DNA from: Pseudomonadota bacterium
GTDB lineage: Bacteria; Desulfobacterota; WTBG01; JAPLJA01
Assembly: GCA_026388815.1 (NCBI GenBank)
Contig: JAPLJA010000141.1
Span: forward strand, 1-33,896
Reading direction: 5' to 3'
DNA length: 33,896 nucleotides
The notes below the pieces were generated by a model. It did not search any database and was not told the DNA's origin. It was given only the letters and a program-made list of their open reading frames with translations. The position numbers and the translations under genes were made by a program. Of the stretch, positions 1 to 8,745 are shown one piece after another. The stretch's first letter is position 1; each line of letters opens with the position of its first letter.

Positions 1-80
1 GAATTCTCTTACGACCTGTTATACTCTCTAAGGAAATTTTCTTTCTGAAAAGAGTAGGAGGCTTAAGAGAAGGGGGTAAG

Positions 81-124
81 CCCCATCTTCCCGGACGTCA
101 TTCAGGAGGAAGATGGGGTTTTTT
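81..124 (+). terminator. Rho-independent terminator
   Basis: An 11-bp perfect stem (CCCCATCTTCC at 81-91 with GGAAGATGGGG at 108-118) is followed by six T residues. It probably ends the transcript of a gene that lies mostly outside the window; positions 1-48 could be its last codons, but I cannot identify it. The ATG at 113 lies inside the right arm of this stem, which argues against using it as the start of the next gene. Confidence 0.85.
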
Positions 125-148
125 CATCTAAAAGGGGTTCATGAAGAT

Positions 149-1132
149 ATGAAGAGCAAGTGGATATTCCTGCTGCTTATCCTGGGTGTTATGGGGATTG
201 TTGCTCTCTTCCTCTTTAAACAGAGTGAGAGGATGAAGATGAAGAGGCTCCTGGTCTACGGTAATATCGAAGCCACGGAGGTTGATATCAGCTTCAAGAT
301 ACCAGGCAGGGTGATCCGCCGCGCTGTGGATGAAGGAGACTTTGTCAAAAAGGGAAGCGAGGTAGCAACACTCGAGGATGAAGATCTGAAGCGCCAGGCA
401 GAAGAAGCCAGAGCCAGTGTCCGGGTAGCAGAGGCCAGATTGAGAGAAGCACTGGCAGGCTCTCGCTCCCAGGAGATCAAACAGGCATGGGCGACTGTTG
501 AGAAGGCGCGGTCAGACAGGGATCAGCTCAAGAGCGACTATGAGAGGTCAGAGGCACTCTTCAAGGATGGGGTAGTACCCACCCAGTCCAGAGACCAGGC
601 ATTTACCGCTTACCAAATGGCAATTGCCGCTTACAAAGAGGCAATGGAACACTATGACTTGGTGAAAGAAGGGCCGAGAAAAGAGGATATTGATGCCCTG
701 CGGGCATCATTTGAAGAGGCAAAGGCCGTCCTTACCCTAAGGGAGGTTCAACTGGGGTATGCCACAGTAGCCTCTCCCGTTTCAGGAGTGGTACTGGTGA
801 AAAACATTGAACCGGGAGAGATGGTTGCTGCCGGCACCCCGGTCGTTACCATAGCTGATCTGAATGATGTGTGGCTCAAGGCGTATATATCAGAGACTGA
901 CCTGGGCCGGGTGAAGTACAATCAGAAAGTCAAGGTAAAAACTGACACCTATCCTGACAAGAACTACTGGGGAAGGATTTCCTTCATCTCATCAGAGGCA
1001 GAGTTTACACCCAAGAATATCCAGACCCATGAAGAGCGGGTAAAGCTGGTCTACCGTATTAAGGTAACGCTTGAGAATCCTGAGATGGAATTAAAGCCCG
1101 GGATGCCTGCCGATGGTGAAATCATCTTTTAG
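149..1132 (+). CDS. HlyD-family periplasmic adaptor (YbhG-like)
   Basis: A membrane fusion protein of about 327 residues that should link an inner-membrane ABC exporter to an outer-membrane channel. It has one N-terminal membrane anchor (WIFLLLILGVMGIVALFLF), a biotinyl-lipoyl-like half (VDISFKIPGRVIRRAVDEGD), a long alpha-helical hairpin at about residues 65-190 rich in A, E, K and R, the second lipoyl half (VASPVSGVVLVKNIEPGEMV) and a C-terminal beta-barrel domain. I chose the ATG at 149 because the in-frame ATG at 113 sits in a terminator stem; AAGGGG lies about 11 nt upstream of 149. It heads an operon with one ATPase and two ABC-2 permeases, the layout of E. coli ybhG-F-S-R. Its TAG stop is formed by the first bases of a repeat element. 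Confidence 0.9.
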   Translation: MKSKWIFLLLILGVMGIVALFLFKQSERMKMKRLLVYGNIEATEVDISFKIPGRVIRRAVDEGDFVKKGSEVATLEDEDLKRQAEEARASVRVAEARLREALAGSRSQEIKQAWATVEKARSDRDQLKSDYERSEALFKDGVVPTQSRDQAFTAYQMAIAAYKEAMEHYDLVKEGPRKEDIDALRASFEEAKAVLTLREVQLGYATVASPVSGVVLVKNIEPGEMVAAGTPVVTIADLNDVWLKAYISETDLGRVKYNQKVKVKTDTYPDKNYWGRISFISSEAEFTPKNIQTHEERVKLVYRIKVTLENPEMELKPGMPADGEIIF

Positions 1133-1287
1133 CAGGCTGCTGAAAAATGCCCATCTGCGTCGTTCCCCTCGTCCTTCGTCGTTGCAGCGTACGTCTAAGT
1201 ACGCCTCACTCCTCAGGATTTCGGGCGCCTTGCATCTGGACATTTTTGATCAGCCTTATAATAAGTTGCTTTTTCAGCAAACTGTTA
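1130..1287 (+). repeat. 158-bp MITE-like element, copy 1
   Basis: The terminal inverted repeats are TAGCAGGCTGCTGAAAAA at the left and the complement of TAACAGTTTGCTGAAAAA at the right (15 of 18 match). Subterminal inverted arms follow (ATGCCCATCTGC near the left, GCATCTGGACAT near the right), with a central hairpin GCGTAC-6 nt-GTACGC. Both ends carry TA, as expected for insertion at TA by an IS630/Tc1-type transposase. The element lies inside the exporter operon, and its first bases make the hlyD stop codon. Another 158-bp copy in inverted orientation lies at 26989-27146. There is no coding capacity. Confidence 0.85.
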
Positions 1288-1304
1288 GTTCCTCATAGAG
1301 ATCA

Positions 1305-2237
1305 ATGAACGAAGACAATACCATTGAAGTGGTGGATCTGACCAAGAAATTTGGAGATCTGGTGGCAGTGGACCACCTGAATCTTACGGTGAAGAAGGGG
1401 GAAATCTTTGGCTTCCTCGGTCCCAATGGTGCAGGGAAGAGCACAACCATCAGGATGCTCTGCGGTATCCTTGCCCCTACTTCAGGCGGGGGGAGCGTAG
1501 GCGGCTATGATGTTGTGAAAGAGCCGGAGGGGATCAAGAAAGTTATTGGATACATGTCCCAGCAGTTTGGCCTCTACAGTGACCTTACCATAGAAGAGAA
1601 CATCGATTTCTATTCCCGCCTCTACCTGACTGATCGCAAGGAGGCGAGAAACATGAGGGAAGAGGTGATCAGGCTGGTGGAGTTAGAGCGATACCGCCAT
1701 TTTCAGGCTGCCCACCTCTCAGGCGGCTGGAAACAGAGGCTTGCTCTTGCCTGCTCCATCGTCCACAAACCGAGCATCCTCTTCCTGGATGAGCCCACAG
1801 CCGGAATAGACCCGGTTTCACGGCGGACGCTCTGGGATATCCTCTATGACCTGGCAAGTAAAGAGATTACCCTGTTTGTTACCACCCACTACATGGAAGA
1901 GGCGGAGCGATGCAATCACATCGGCTTCATCTGGAAAGGGAAGCTGGTAGCATACGGTACCCCCACAGCGATACGAAAGGATCTGATGGAGAATGAGATC
2001 ATGACCATCCGCTGCCGTCCTCTCCAGGCAGCCTTCGGCCTCCTCAAACAGCATCCGCAGATCCTGGATGTGAATATTTATGGAGATGAGCTCCACCTTG
2101 TGGTTGAAAAGGCTGACCCTCTTATTCACGCCCTGTCAGAGTATTTACAGGGGAAAGGGATAACCGTGGATAAGATAGAGAAGATTGAACCTTCCATTGA
2201 AGATGTCTTCGTGGCCATGTCACGGGAAGATAAGTGA
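1305..2237 (+). CDS. ABC exporter ATP-binding protein (YbhF/CcmA type)
   Basis: A 310-residue ATPase that powers the two permeases encoded next. Walker A is GPNGAGKST, the Q-loop lies in YMSQQFGLY, the ABC signature is LSGGWKQRLALA, Walker B is ILFLDEPTAGIDP, and the switch histidine is in VTTHYMEEAERC. About 80 further residues at the C-terminus resemble the DUF4162-like tail seen in drug and polysaccharide export ATPases. E. coli YbhF has two ATPase domains in one chain; this protein has one, so it probably acts as a homodimer. The stop TGA shares one base with the next ATG (TGATG), which indicates translational coupling. The MITE copy ends 17 bp before the start, so the ribosome-binding region lies next to the element. 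Confidence 0.94.
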   Translation: MNEDNTIEVVDLTKKFGDLVAVDHLNLTVKKGEIFGFLGPNGAGKSTTIRMLCGILAPTSGGGSVGGYDVVKEPEGIKKVIGYMSQQFGLYSDLTIEENIDFYSRLYLTDRKEARNMREEVIRLVELERYRHFQAAHLSGGWKQRLALACSIVHKPSILFLDEPTAGIDPVSRRTLWDILYDLASKEITLFVTTHYMEEAERCNHIGFIWKGKLVAYGTPTAIRKDLMENEIMTIRCRPLQAAFGLLKQHPQILDVNIYGDELHLVVEKADPLIHALSEYLQGKGITVDKIEKIEPSIEDVFVAMSREDK

Positions 2238-3370
2238 TGAGAAGGGTACCGGCTTTTATTTATAAAGAGTTTATCCATATCTACCGTGACCCCCGCACCC
2301 TGATTATGGTCTTTGTCCTGCCTGTTTTCATGCTTATCATCATGGGATCAGCCATTACGATGGATGTAAAGAACATTGCGCTGGGCGTCCTGGATCTGGA
2401 CAATTCACAGGACTCCCGCGAGATAAGAGACATGATGGTGCGTTCAGGATACTTTCAGCTCAAGGCAACCCCTTCTGATGATCGTGAGCTTGAAGATTTA
2501 ATCCGCTCCGGGAAAGTGGATGTAGGCATAAAATTCAATCATAGCTTCTCCCGCAAATTAAAAGGAGGAAAGGCATCCCCAATTCAGCTCATAGTAGATG
2601 GAGCGGACAGCAACACTGCCACGGTTATCATTGGCTACTGTGAATCAATCCTGCAGAGATTTTCCCTTGCCCGGCTCTCTTCTCTCATCAAAGGGAGGGG
2701 AGGAGCAGGTTCTCCCGCGATCCCTCCTGTTGATCCTGAAATCAGGATCTGGTTCAACCCCGACCTGAAGAGCACAAACTTTCTGGTTCCGGGGCTTGTC
2801 GGCCTGGTCATGATGATCACCCTCGTCCCCCTGACGTCGATGTCAGTCGTCAAGGAAAAGGAGCAGGGGACAATCGAAGGCATCATGGTAGCACCCATAT
2901 CTCCCCTCGAATTCATTGTGGGGAAATTGACTCCCTATATGTTCATAGCCTACGGGGATCTCTTCCTCGTGATTGTATGTGGGATCTTTATCTTTGATGT
3001 TCCCTTCCGGGGAAGCTATCTACTCCTCTTCGGTCTTTCATTCATCTTTATTCTCTGTGCCTTAAGTCTCGGGCTCCTCATCTCAACCGTTGCCGGTTCT
3101 CAGAGGATAGCCTGGCAGCTCAGCATCCTGACCTCAATCCTCCCCTCTATCTTTCTCTCCGGCTTTACCTTTCCTGTTGAGAGTATGCCGGTTGCCCTCC
3201 AGGTTATCTGTTCTCTTTTCCCGGTGCGGTATTACCTGGTAATCCTGCAGGGGATCATCCTGAAAGGTGTAGGGTTCTCGGCACTAATCCCGGAGACCGT
3301 TATTCTCGCAATTTTTGCCTCTGCTCTCATCACGATCAGCGTATCCCGGTTCAAGAAGAGGATCAGCTGA
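2237..3370 (+). CDS. ABC-2 type permease (YbhS-like)
   Basis: An inner-membrane transport subunit of 377 residues. It has an N-terminal membrane helix after FIYKEFIHIYRDPRTL, a large periplasmic domain (about residues 45-180, including VDGADSNTATVI), then five hydrophobic segments starting near FLVPGLVGLVMMITLV. The VKEKEQGTIEGIMVAPI segment is the typical cytoplasmic loop of this family. The start is ATG 2237, overlapping the ATPase stop; an in-frame GTG lies immediately before it. It is paired with a second, clearly homologous permease, so the exporter is probably a heterodimer. The substrate is unknown; YbhFSR relatives are linked to drug and cation export. Confidence 0.92.
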   Translation: MRRVPAFIYKEFIHIYRDPRTLIMVFVLPVFMLIIMGSAITMDVKNIALGVLDLDNSQDSREIRDMMVRSGYFQLKATPSDDRELEDLIRSGKVDVGIKFNHSFSRKLKGGKASPIQLIVDGADSNTATVIIGYCESILQRFSLARLSSLIKGRGGAGSPAIPPVDPEIRIWFNPDLKSTNFLVPGLVGLVMMITLVPLTSMSVVKEKEQGTIEGIMVAPISPLEFIVGKLTPYMFIAYGDLFLVIVCGIFIFDVPFRGSYLLLFGLSFIFILCALSLGLLISTVAGSQRIAWQLSILTSILPSIFLSGFTFPVESMPVALQVICSLFPVRYYLVILQGIILKGVGFSALIPETVILAIFASALITISVSRFKKRIS

Positions 3371-3371
3371 T

Positions 3372-4505
3372 ATGAAGGAGATATGGGGGAGAATCATCAC
3401 TATTGCCTGGAAAGAGGTGGTCCAGATGCGCAGGGACAAGGGTATGTTCCCCCTGATCTTTATCGCTCCCATTATCCAGCTCCTCATGTTTGGGTATGCG
3501 GCAACCCTGGATGTGGAGAATCTCCCCACGGCAGTCTATGATCAGGACGAGACGCCGGCCAGCCGGGAATATATCGGCAGGTTTCAGTACACCCGGTATT
3601 TCCATGTCCGTTATCACGTGAAGCAGTACGCTGAGATTGAGGACCTCATTGACAGGAATAAAGTCAAGGTTGCCCTGGTCATCCCCGTCGGCTTTGAGAA
3701 GAAGATCAAGCAGGGGCAGAGAAGCCCGGTACAGATCATCATGGACGGGACGAATTCGAATACCGCCACCATTGCCTTTAATTATGCCGGGAATATCTCC
3801 CAGCAGTATTCAGTTGATCTCCTCCTCAAGCAACAAGGTGCTTCAGGTGCGGTTAAATCTTCTGTGCTGGAGGATCGCCTGAGGGTATGGTACAACCCGG
3901 AATTAAAAAGCCAGGTCTTCATGATCCCCGGCGTACTGGTGATGATCCTCCTCATCATGACGATGATCTTTTCAGGGCTTTCCATTGTCAGGGAGAAGGA
4001 GATCGGGACCATGGAACAGCTCATGGTAACCCCGATCCGTCCGGGGGAACTGATCATCGGGAAGCTGCTGCCCTTCGTTGTCATCGGTTTTTTTGACGTT
4101 GCCCTGGTTACCTCGATTGCCGTATTCTGGTTCAGGCTGCCGCTCAAGGGGGATGTTTTCCTCCTCTTCGGGCTCGCAGGAATTTTCATCATGTGCACCC
4201 TCGGCCTGGGCATATTCGTCTCTACCATCTCACGCACCCAGCAGCAGGCGGTGCTTACGAATTTCTTCATCACCTTCCCTTCGATCATCCTCTCCGGTTT
4301 CATGTTTCCTATTGAAAATATGCCTCAGGTGATTCAATATATTACCTACCTGATACCCATCAGGTATTTTCTGGTGATTGTGAGAGGTATCTTTCTGAAA
4401 GGAAACGGACTGGATGTCCTCTGGCCTCAGGCCCTTGTCCTTTTTCTCTTTGGCGTTACCCTTCTCACCATGAGTTCTCTGAGGTTCAGGAAGAGGATAA
4501 AGTAG
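3372..4505 (+). CDS. ABC-2 type permease (YbhR-like)
   Basis: The second permease has 377 residues and is similar in length and layout to its neighbour. The shared features are an N-terminal helix after WKEVVQMRRDKGM, a periplasmic domain with MDGTNSNTATIAFNYA, and five C-terminal membrane segments with the loop VREKEIGTMEQLMVTPI. The start ATG lies 1 nt after the upstream stop. An extended in-frame reading from 3315 overlaps the first permease and lacks support. It closes the operon; the 177 bp that follow are repeat-like and contain no clear terminator. Confidence 0.92.
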   Translation: MKEIWGRIITIAWKEVVQMRRDKGMFPLIFIAPIIQLLMFGYAATLDVENLPTAVYDQDETPASREYIGRFQYTRYFHVRYHVKQYAEIEDLIDRNKVKVALVIPVGFEKKIKQGQRSPVQIIMDGTNSNTATIAFNYAGNISQQYSVDLLLKQQGASGAVKSSVLEDRLRVWYNPELKSQVFMIPGVLVMILLIMTMIFSGLSIVREKEIGTMEQLMVTPIRPGELIIGKLLPFVVIGFFDVALVTSIAVFWFRLPLKGDVFLLFGLAGIFIMCTLGLGIFVSTISRTQQQAVLTNFFITFPSIILSGFMFPIENMPQVIQYITYLIPIRYFLVIVRGIFLKGNGLDVLWPQALVLFLFGVTLLTMSSLRFRKRIK

Positions 4506-4682
4506 AAAATCCAAATGCCAAAATCCAAATTTCAAATGAAGATTAGAAGTCAGCAGTCAGGAGTCAGAAGCCAGAAGGTATTTATTCTGTCTCCTGAATT
4601 CTGTCTCCTGTCTTCACACGTTTCTTCTGAGGGCTTTGACATTTGACATTCTTCTTCGGCTCTGAAAAAGTGAGGGTAAGAA
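4506..4682. repeat. Intergenic low-complexity repeats before purSL
   Basis: There are two kinds of repeat here. First, short direct repeats of the type AATCCAAATGCC and AAATCCAAATTTC. Second, an inverted array, with GTCAGCAGTCAGGAGTCAGA on the left and TTCTGTCTCCTGAATTC plus CTGTCTCCTGTCTTC on the right, able to fold into a long imperfect hairpin. Similar intergenic stretches are common in deltaproteobacterial and related genomes. GAGGG sits 7 nt before the purSL ATG and is its likely ribosome-binding site. Confidence 0.6.
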
Positions 4683-7661
4683 ATGCCGCACAGAATTGAA
4701 GTTGGATTTAAACCTGGAGTGAGAGACGCCCTGGGGGAGAAGATAAAGAGGAGGATCCATGAAGACCTCCATATCGCCGGGGTCTCGGAAGTAAGGACTA
4801 TAGAGGTCTATACCTTGGACTTTTCCCTCTCACCTGAAGATCTGACTGCCGTCGCAGCAGGACCATTTTCCGATCCAATTATTCAGGACTACTCCATTGA
4901 CCGCCCCCTTGCATCGGGGTTTGACTGGCTGGTTGAGGTAGGGTTCAGACCAGGGGTAACGGATAATGTAGGGAGGACTGCCAGAGAGGCAGTGGAACTC
5001 AGGATTTCCCGCACTCTCAGGCCGGAAGAGAAGGTCTATACCTCGAGGCAGTATCTGATGAGGGGAAATCTGGATGAAAGGGTTATAAGGGAGATTGCCA
5101 CCGGTCTCCTTGCGAATGAACTGATCCAGACCTACCGTATCTTCTCCTGGACTTCTTGGGATAAGGAAAAAGGAGCAGGGATCAGTATCCCCCGGGTAAA
5201 GGAAGATCAGGAGATCAGGGTGGAGAAGGTTGATCTGAACGTTCCAGATGATGAACTCATGCAAATCAGCAGGGACAGGGTCTTGGTGCTGAGCCTGGAT
5301 GAGATGAAGACAATACAGAGGTACGTCAGAGATGAGAAGGTGAAAGGTGAAAGGACAAAGAAGGGTCTTGGATCCAGACTCACCGATTGCGAGATCGAAG
5401 CCCTTGCTCAGACCTGGTCAGAGCACTGCAAGCACAAGATATTCAATGCCATCATCGAGTATAGAGAGGATGGGAAGAAGAAGCTCATAAAAAGTCTCTT
5501 TAACACCTTTATCAGGAGATCAACGGAAAAGATCCGCAGGTCGCTCGGGAGAAAAGATTTCTGCCTTTCTGTATTTAAGGATAATGCCGGGGTCATCCGT
5601 TTTAATGGAGACTATAATCTGGTGATGAAGGTGGAGACTCATAACACTCCATCTGCTTTGGATCCCTACGGCGGTGCCCTGACCGGTATCGTGGGAGTGA
5701 ACCGCGATCCCTTCGGGACCGGGAAAGGAGCAAAATTAATCTTCAATACCGATGTCTTCTGCTTTGCTTCACCCTTTTATTCCAAGCCCCTGCCTCCGCG
5801 GATCCTTCATCCCAAGAGGGTCTATGAAGGGGTACGGGAAGGGGTGGAGCACGGAGGGAATAAGAGCGGCATCCCTACCGTTAACGGGAGCATTGTCTTT
5901 GATGACCGTTTCCTGGGGAAACCACTGGTTTACTGCGGGACTGCCGGGATCATGCCCCGCAAGATGAAGGGTGAACCTTCTGAAGTTAAGACAGCGCTGC
6001 CCGGCGACCTCATTGTCATGACCGGCGGAAGGATCGGAAAGGACGGGATTCACGGTGCCACCTTCTCTTCAGAGGAACTCCACGAAGGTTCTCCGGTCAC
6101 TGCCGTGCAGATCGGCGATCCCATTGTCCAGAAGAAGATGACTGATTTCCTCCTGAAGGCAAGGAATCTCGGCCTTTACCGCTGTATCACCGATAACGGC
6201 GCTGGCGGGCTTTCCTCGTCGGTAGGAGAGATGGCGGAGTTCAGCGGAGGCTGTGAACTTCACCTCGACAAAGCGCCCCTGAAGTACCACGGTTTAAACC
6301 CCTGGGAGATCCTCCTTTCAGAGGCACAGGAGAGGATGACCCTGTCAGTAGATCCGGGGCGCATCAATGAATTTCTGAAGCTCGCTGAGAAGATGGGGGT
6401 AGAGGCTACGGTACTGGGGAGATTTACTGATTCGGGGAAATTCCACTGCCTCTATGACGGAAAGACGGTTGCCTACCTGGACATGAAATTTCTCCATGAC
6501 GGTGTCCCCCGTATGAGGCTCAAAGCTTCCTGGAAGCAGAAGAAGTTTGAGGAACCCAAATTCTCCGAACCTGGTGATCTGAATTCAACTTTAAGAGAGA
6601 TGCTCTCCCGGCTGAATATCTGCAGTAAGGAGTCAGTGGTGAGGCAGTACGACCATGAGGTGCAGGGCGGCAGTGTCGTGAAGCCCCTCGTGGGAAAAGA
6701 GAACAATGGCCCGAGTGATGCTGGGGTGATCCGTCCCATCCTGGGGAACACAGAGGGTGTGGTGGTGAGCCACGGGATCTGCCCCCGCTACAGCGACATT
6801 GATACCTACCACATGATGGCCTGCGCCATTGATGAAGGAATACGGAACTATATTGCAGTTGGAGGTGATCCTGACCACATGGCCGGCCTGGACAACTTCT
6901 GCTGGTGCGACCCTGTCCAATCGGAAAAGACACCGGACGGTGAATACAAGCTGGCACAGCTTATCCGGGCTAACCAGGCGCTCTATCACTATACCGTTAC
7001 CTTCGGCATTCCCTGTATCTCAGGAAAAGACAGCATGAAAAATGATTACCAGATAGGGACCACGAAGATATCCATTCCTCCCACGGTCCTCTTCTCGGTC
7101 ATCGGGGAAATCAGGGACGTGAGGAAGGCCGTGACCATGGATGTCAAGGTGCCCGGCGATCCTGTCTACGTGCTGGGGCGTACCTGTGATGAACTGGGCG
7201 CATCAGAATACTATGCCTTAAAGGGATTCATCGGGAATGCCTGCCCGAAGGTGAATGCGAAAAGTGCAATGAAGTTATATCGGGCATTGAGCAGCGCCAT
7301 GGAGAAAGGACTAGTTCAATCCTGCCACGACTGCTCAGATGGAGGACTGGGCGTGGCCCTCGCTGAATCTTCTTTTGCCGGAGGGCTGGGTATGGAGATC
7401 GACTTAAGGAAGGTTCCCTCGTATAAAGTCTATCGTAATGACTACCTCCTCTTCTCTGAATCACAGAGCCGCTTCGTTGTTACCGTGAGCAGAGCAAAGA
7501 GCAAGAAGTTTGAGTCCGTAATGAAAGGAAATGTTTTCTCCCGTGTCGGGGTGGTCAGGAAGGATGAAAGAATTCTCGTAACCGGGCTTCAGGGGAAGAT
7601 AGTGATTGATGCGGACATCAATGAACTGCAGGAGGCCTGGCAGAAACCGCTACGATTTTAG
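4683..7661 (+). CDS. purL: Phosphoribosylformylglycinamidine synthase, PurS-PurS-PurL fusion
   Basis: This enzyme catalyses the ATP-dependent conversion of FGAR to FGAM, the fourth step of purine synthesis, using ammonia delivered by PurQ. It has 992 residues. Residues 1-75 and 82-155 are two PurS-like units, both built around VGF-[KR]-PGV (VGFKPGVRD and VGFRPGVTD). The PurL body follows: TWSEHCKHKIF (245-255, active-site histidine region), VETHNTPSALDPYGGA (317-332, nucleotide binding), DNGAGGLSSSVGEMAE and SCHDCSDGGLGVALAE (the two glycine-rich PurM-like motifs). There is no fused glutaminase domain; the glutaminase is the separate downstream gene. The architecture is intermediate between small PurL with free PurS and the fully fused large PurL. 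Confidence 0.95.
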   Translation: MPHRIEVGFKPGVRDALGEKIKRRIHEDLHIAGVSEVRTIEVYTLDFSLSPEDLTAVAAGPFSDPIIQDYSIDRPLASGFDWLVEVGFRPGVTDNVGRTAREAVELRISRTLRPEEKVYTSRQYLMRGNLDERVIREIATGLLANELIQTYRIFSWTSWDKEKGAGISIPRVKEDQEIRVEKVDLNVPDDELMQISRDRVLVLSLDEMKTIQRYVRDEKVKGERTKKGLGSRLTDCEIEALAQTWSEHCKHKIFNAIIEYREDGKKKLIKSLFNTFIRRSTEKIRRSLGRKDFCLSVFKDNAGVIRFNGDYNLVMKVETHNTPSALDPYGGALTGIVGVNRDPFGTGKGAKLIFNTDVFCFASPFYSKPLPPRILHPKRVYEGVREGVEHGGNKSGIPTVNGSIVFDDRFLGKPLVYCGTAGIMPRKMKGEPSEVKTALPGDLIVMTGGRIGKDGIHGATFSSEELHEGSPVTAVQIGDPIVQKKMTDFLLKARNLGLYRCITDNGAGGLSSSVGEMAEFSGGCELHLDKAPLKYHGLNPWEILLSEAQERMTLSVDPGRINEFLKLAEKMGVEATVLGRFTDSGKFHCLYDGKTVAYLDMKFLHDGVPRMRLKASWKQKKFEEPKFSEPGDLNSTLREMLSRLNICSKESVVRQYDHEVQGGSVVKPLVGKENNGPSDAGVIRPILGNTEGVVVSHGICPRYSDIDTYHMMACAIDEGIRNYIAVGGDPDHMAGLDNFCWCDPVQSEKTPDGEYKLAQLIRANQALYHYTVTFGIPCISGKDSMKNDYQIGTTKISIPPTVLFSVIGEIRDVRKAVTMDVKVPGDPVYVLGRTCDELGASEYYALKGFIGNACPKVNAKSAMKLYRALSSAMEKGLVQSCHDCSDGGLGVALAESSFAGGLGMEIDLRKVPSYKVYRNDYLLFSESQSRFVVTVSRAKSKKFESVMKGNVFSRVGVVRKDERILVTGLQGKIVIDADINELQEAWQKPLRF

Positions 7662-7867
7662 ATTGCGGAATGCGGATTGCGGAGTGATGAATAAAAGACC
7701 TACCCGCAAGGCGGGCCTCCGGCCTGTGGTCTTATGCAGGGGTCAAGGGTTCAAGGGGTCGAGTGAAATAATTATTAAAAAAGAAATCCTCATTCCTCAC
7801 TTGAACCCTCGAATCCTTGAATCCTCGAACCCTTTGAGGCAGATATATTCAGAGAAAGCCGAAAAAC
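7662..7867. repeat. purSL-purQ intergenic repeats
   Basis: Three elements are packed in 206 bp. At 7662-7690 there are near-tandem ATTGCGGAATGCGG words. At 7695-7733 is a three-arm structure (AAGACC with GGTCTT as the outer stem, CCGC-AAG-GCGG and GGCC-TCC-GGCC as the arms). At 7739-7838 is an imperfect hairpin with G-rich GGGTTCAAGGGGTCGAG on the left, an AT-rich centre, and CTTGAACCCTCGAATCC on the right. The last is related to the repeat at 33404-33488. No gene is supported. Confidence 0.6.
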
Positions 7868-8689
7868 ATGAAGAAAAGGGTTAAATCCATAGTATTATCC
7901 GGCAATGGAGTCAACTGTGAGATGGAGATGGCTCATGCCTGCAAGCTTGCCGGTTCCGACGAGGTGGACATCTGCCATATCAGTGAACTGATTTACGGGG
8001 AGAAGAACTTAAACGACTATCACTTTCTCAATCTCCCCGGTGGATTCCTGGATGGAGATGACCTCGGTTCAGCCAAGGCCAATGCCAACCGTCTCCGCTA
8101 TATCAAGATGAAAGGGACGAAGGAGACTATATACGAGCAGATCTTGAATTTCATCAACCAGGGAAAACTGATTCTCGGTGTCTGCAACGGATTCCAGCTT
8201 ATGGTGAAGCTCGGCCTGCTCCCCGGCTTTGACGGTGATTACCAGACCCAGCAGGTAACTCTCACCTTCAATGACTCAGGAAGGTTTGAATCCCGGTGGG
8301 TATATCTCAGGGTCGAGAAGAATACCCCCTGTGTATTTACCAGGGGCATTGAGAAGCTCTACCTGCCGGTGAGGCATGGAGAAGGAAAATTTTATCCCGC
8401 GAACACCCCTGTTTTAAAGAGACTTCGCCAGAGGCATCATGTGGTACTCCAGTATGCGACGACAGACTTTACACCCACTCATGAGTATCCCCTTAATCCG
8501 AATGGTGCAGTCGACGCCATCGCCGGCATCTGTGACGAGACGGGCAGGCTCTTCGGCCTCATGCCCCACCCCGAAGGCTATCTCCACTATACCAACCATC
8601 CTCGCTGGACACGCGAGAAACTGCCCAAGGAAGGCATGGGCCTCGCTATCTTCCGGAATGCGGTGGAGTATATCAGGAAGAACCTGTAG
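7868..8689 (+). CDS. purQ: FGAM synthase glutaminase subunit PurQ
   Basis: A class I glutamine amidotransferase of 273 residues that supplies ammonia to PurSL. The catalytic Cys106 is in ILGVCNGFQLM, the oxyanion region is LNLPGGFLDGDD, and the His-Glu pair of the triad is in LMPHPEGYLHY. The PGGF...NGFQ...HPEG pattern identifies PurQ rather than other GATase family members. It follows purSL after a repeat-filled gap. Its last codons (FRNAVEYIRKNL, 8651-8689) recur as fragments at 17228-17276, 17694-17726 and 18429-18449, which suggests the 3' end has been an integration site. The true gene here is intact. Confidence 0.95.
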   Translation: MKKRVKSIVLSGNGVNCEMEMAHACKLAGSDEVDICHISELIYGEKNLNDYHFLNLPGGFLDGDDLGSAKANANRLRYIKMKGTKETIYEQILNFINQGKLILGVCNGFQLMVKLGLLPGFDGDYQTQQVTLTFNDSGRFESRWVYLRVEKNTPCVFTRGIEKLYLPVRHGEGKFYPANTPVLKRLRQRHHVVLQYATTDFTPTHEYPLNPNGAVDAIAGICDETGRLFGLMPHPEGYLHYTNHPRWTREKLPKEGMGLAIFRNAVEYIRKNL

Positions 8690-8745
8690 GGGGATCCTTC
8701 TCGAGTTGCCAAACTGCACACAATGTGATAACTTAAAATATATAG

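Noticed and set aside
113-148. Upstream ATG for the HlyD gene with AGGAGG before it
   Set aside because: The ATG and the AGGAGG are part of the right arm and loop of a Rho-independent terminator, and the added residues precede the natural membrane anchor start. ATG 149 is preferred.
1113-1298. Small ORF inside MITE copy 1, with look-alikes on the minus strand at 26957-27139 and 22266-22541 sharing peptides such as LLRISGALHLDIFD
   Set aside because: The shared peptides come from the repeat DNA itself. The frames have no ribosome-binding sites and the differences between copies are not codon-like. These are probable sources of false hypothetical proteins.
3782-4303. 173-codon minus-strand frame inside the second permease gene
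   Set aside because: It is antisense to a well-supported transporter gene and its translation shows no motif. It is a shadow frame.
6520-7464. Several long minus-strand frames inside purSL
   Set aside because: They are antisense to a highly conserved enzyme; their translations are compositionally odd (rich in Arg, Pro, Ser, His) and have no family match by eye.
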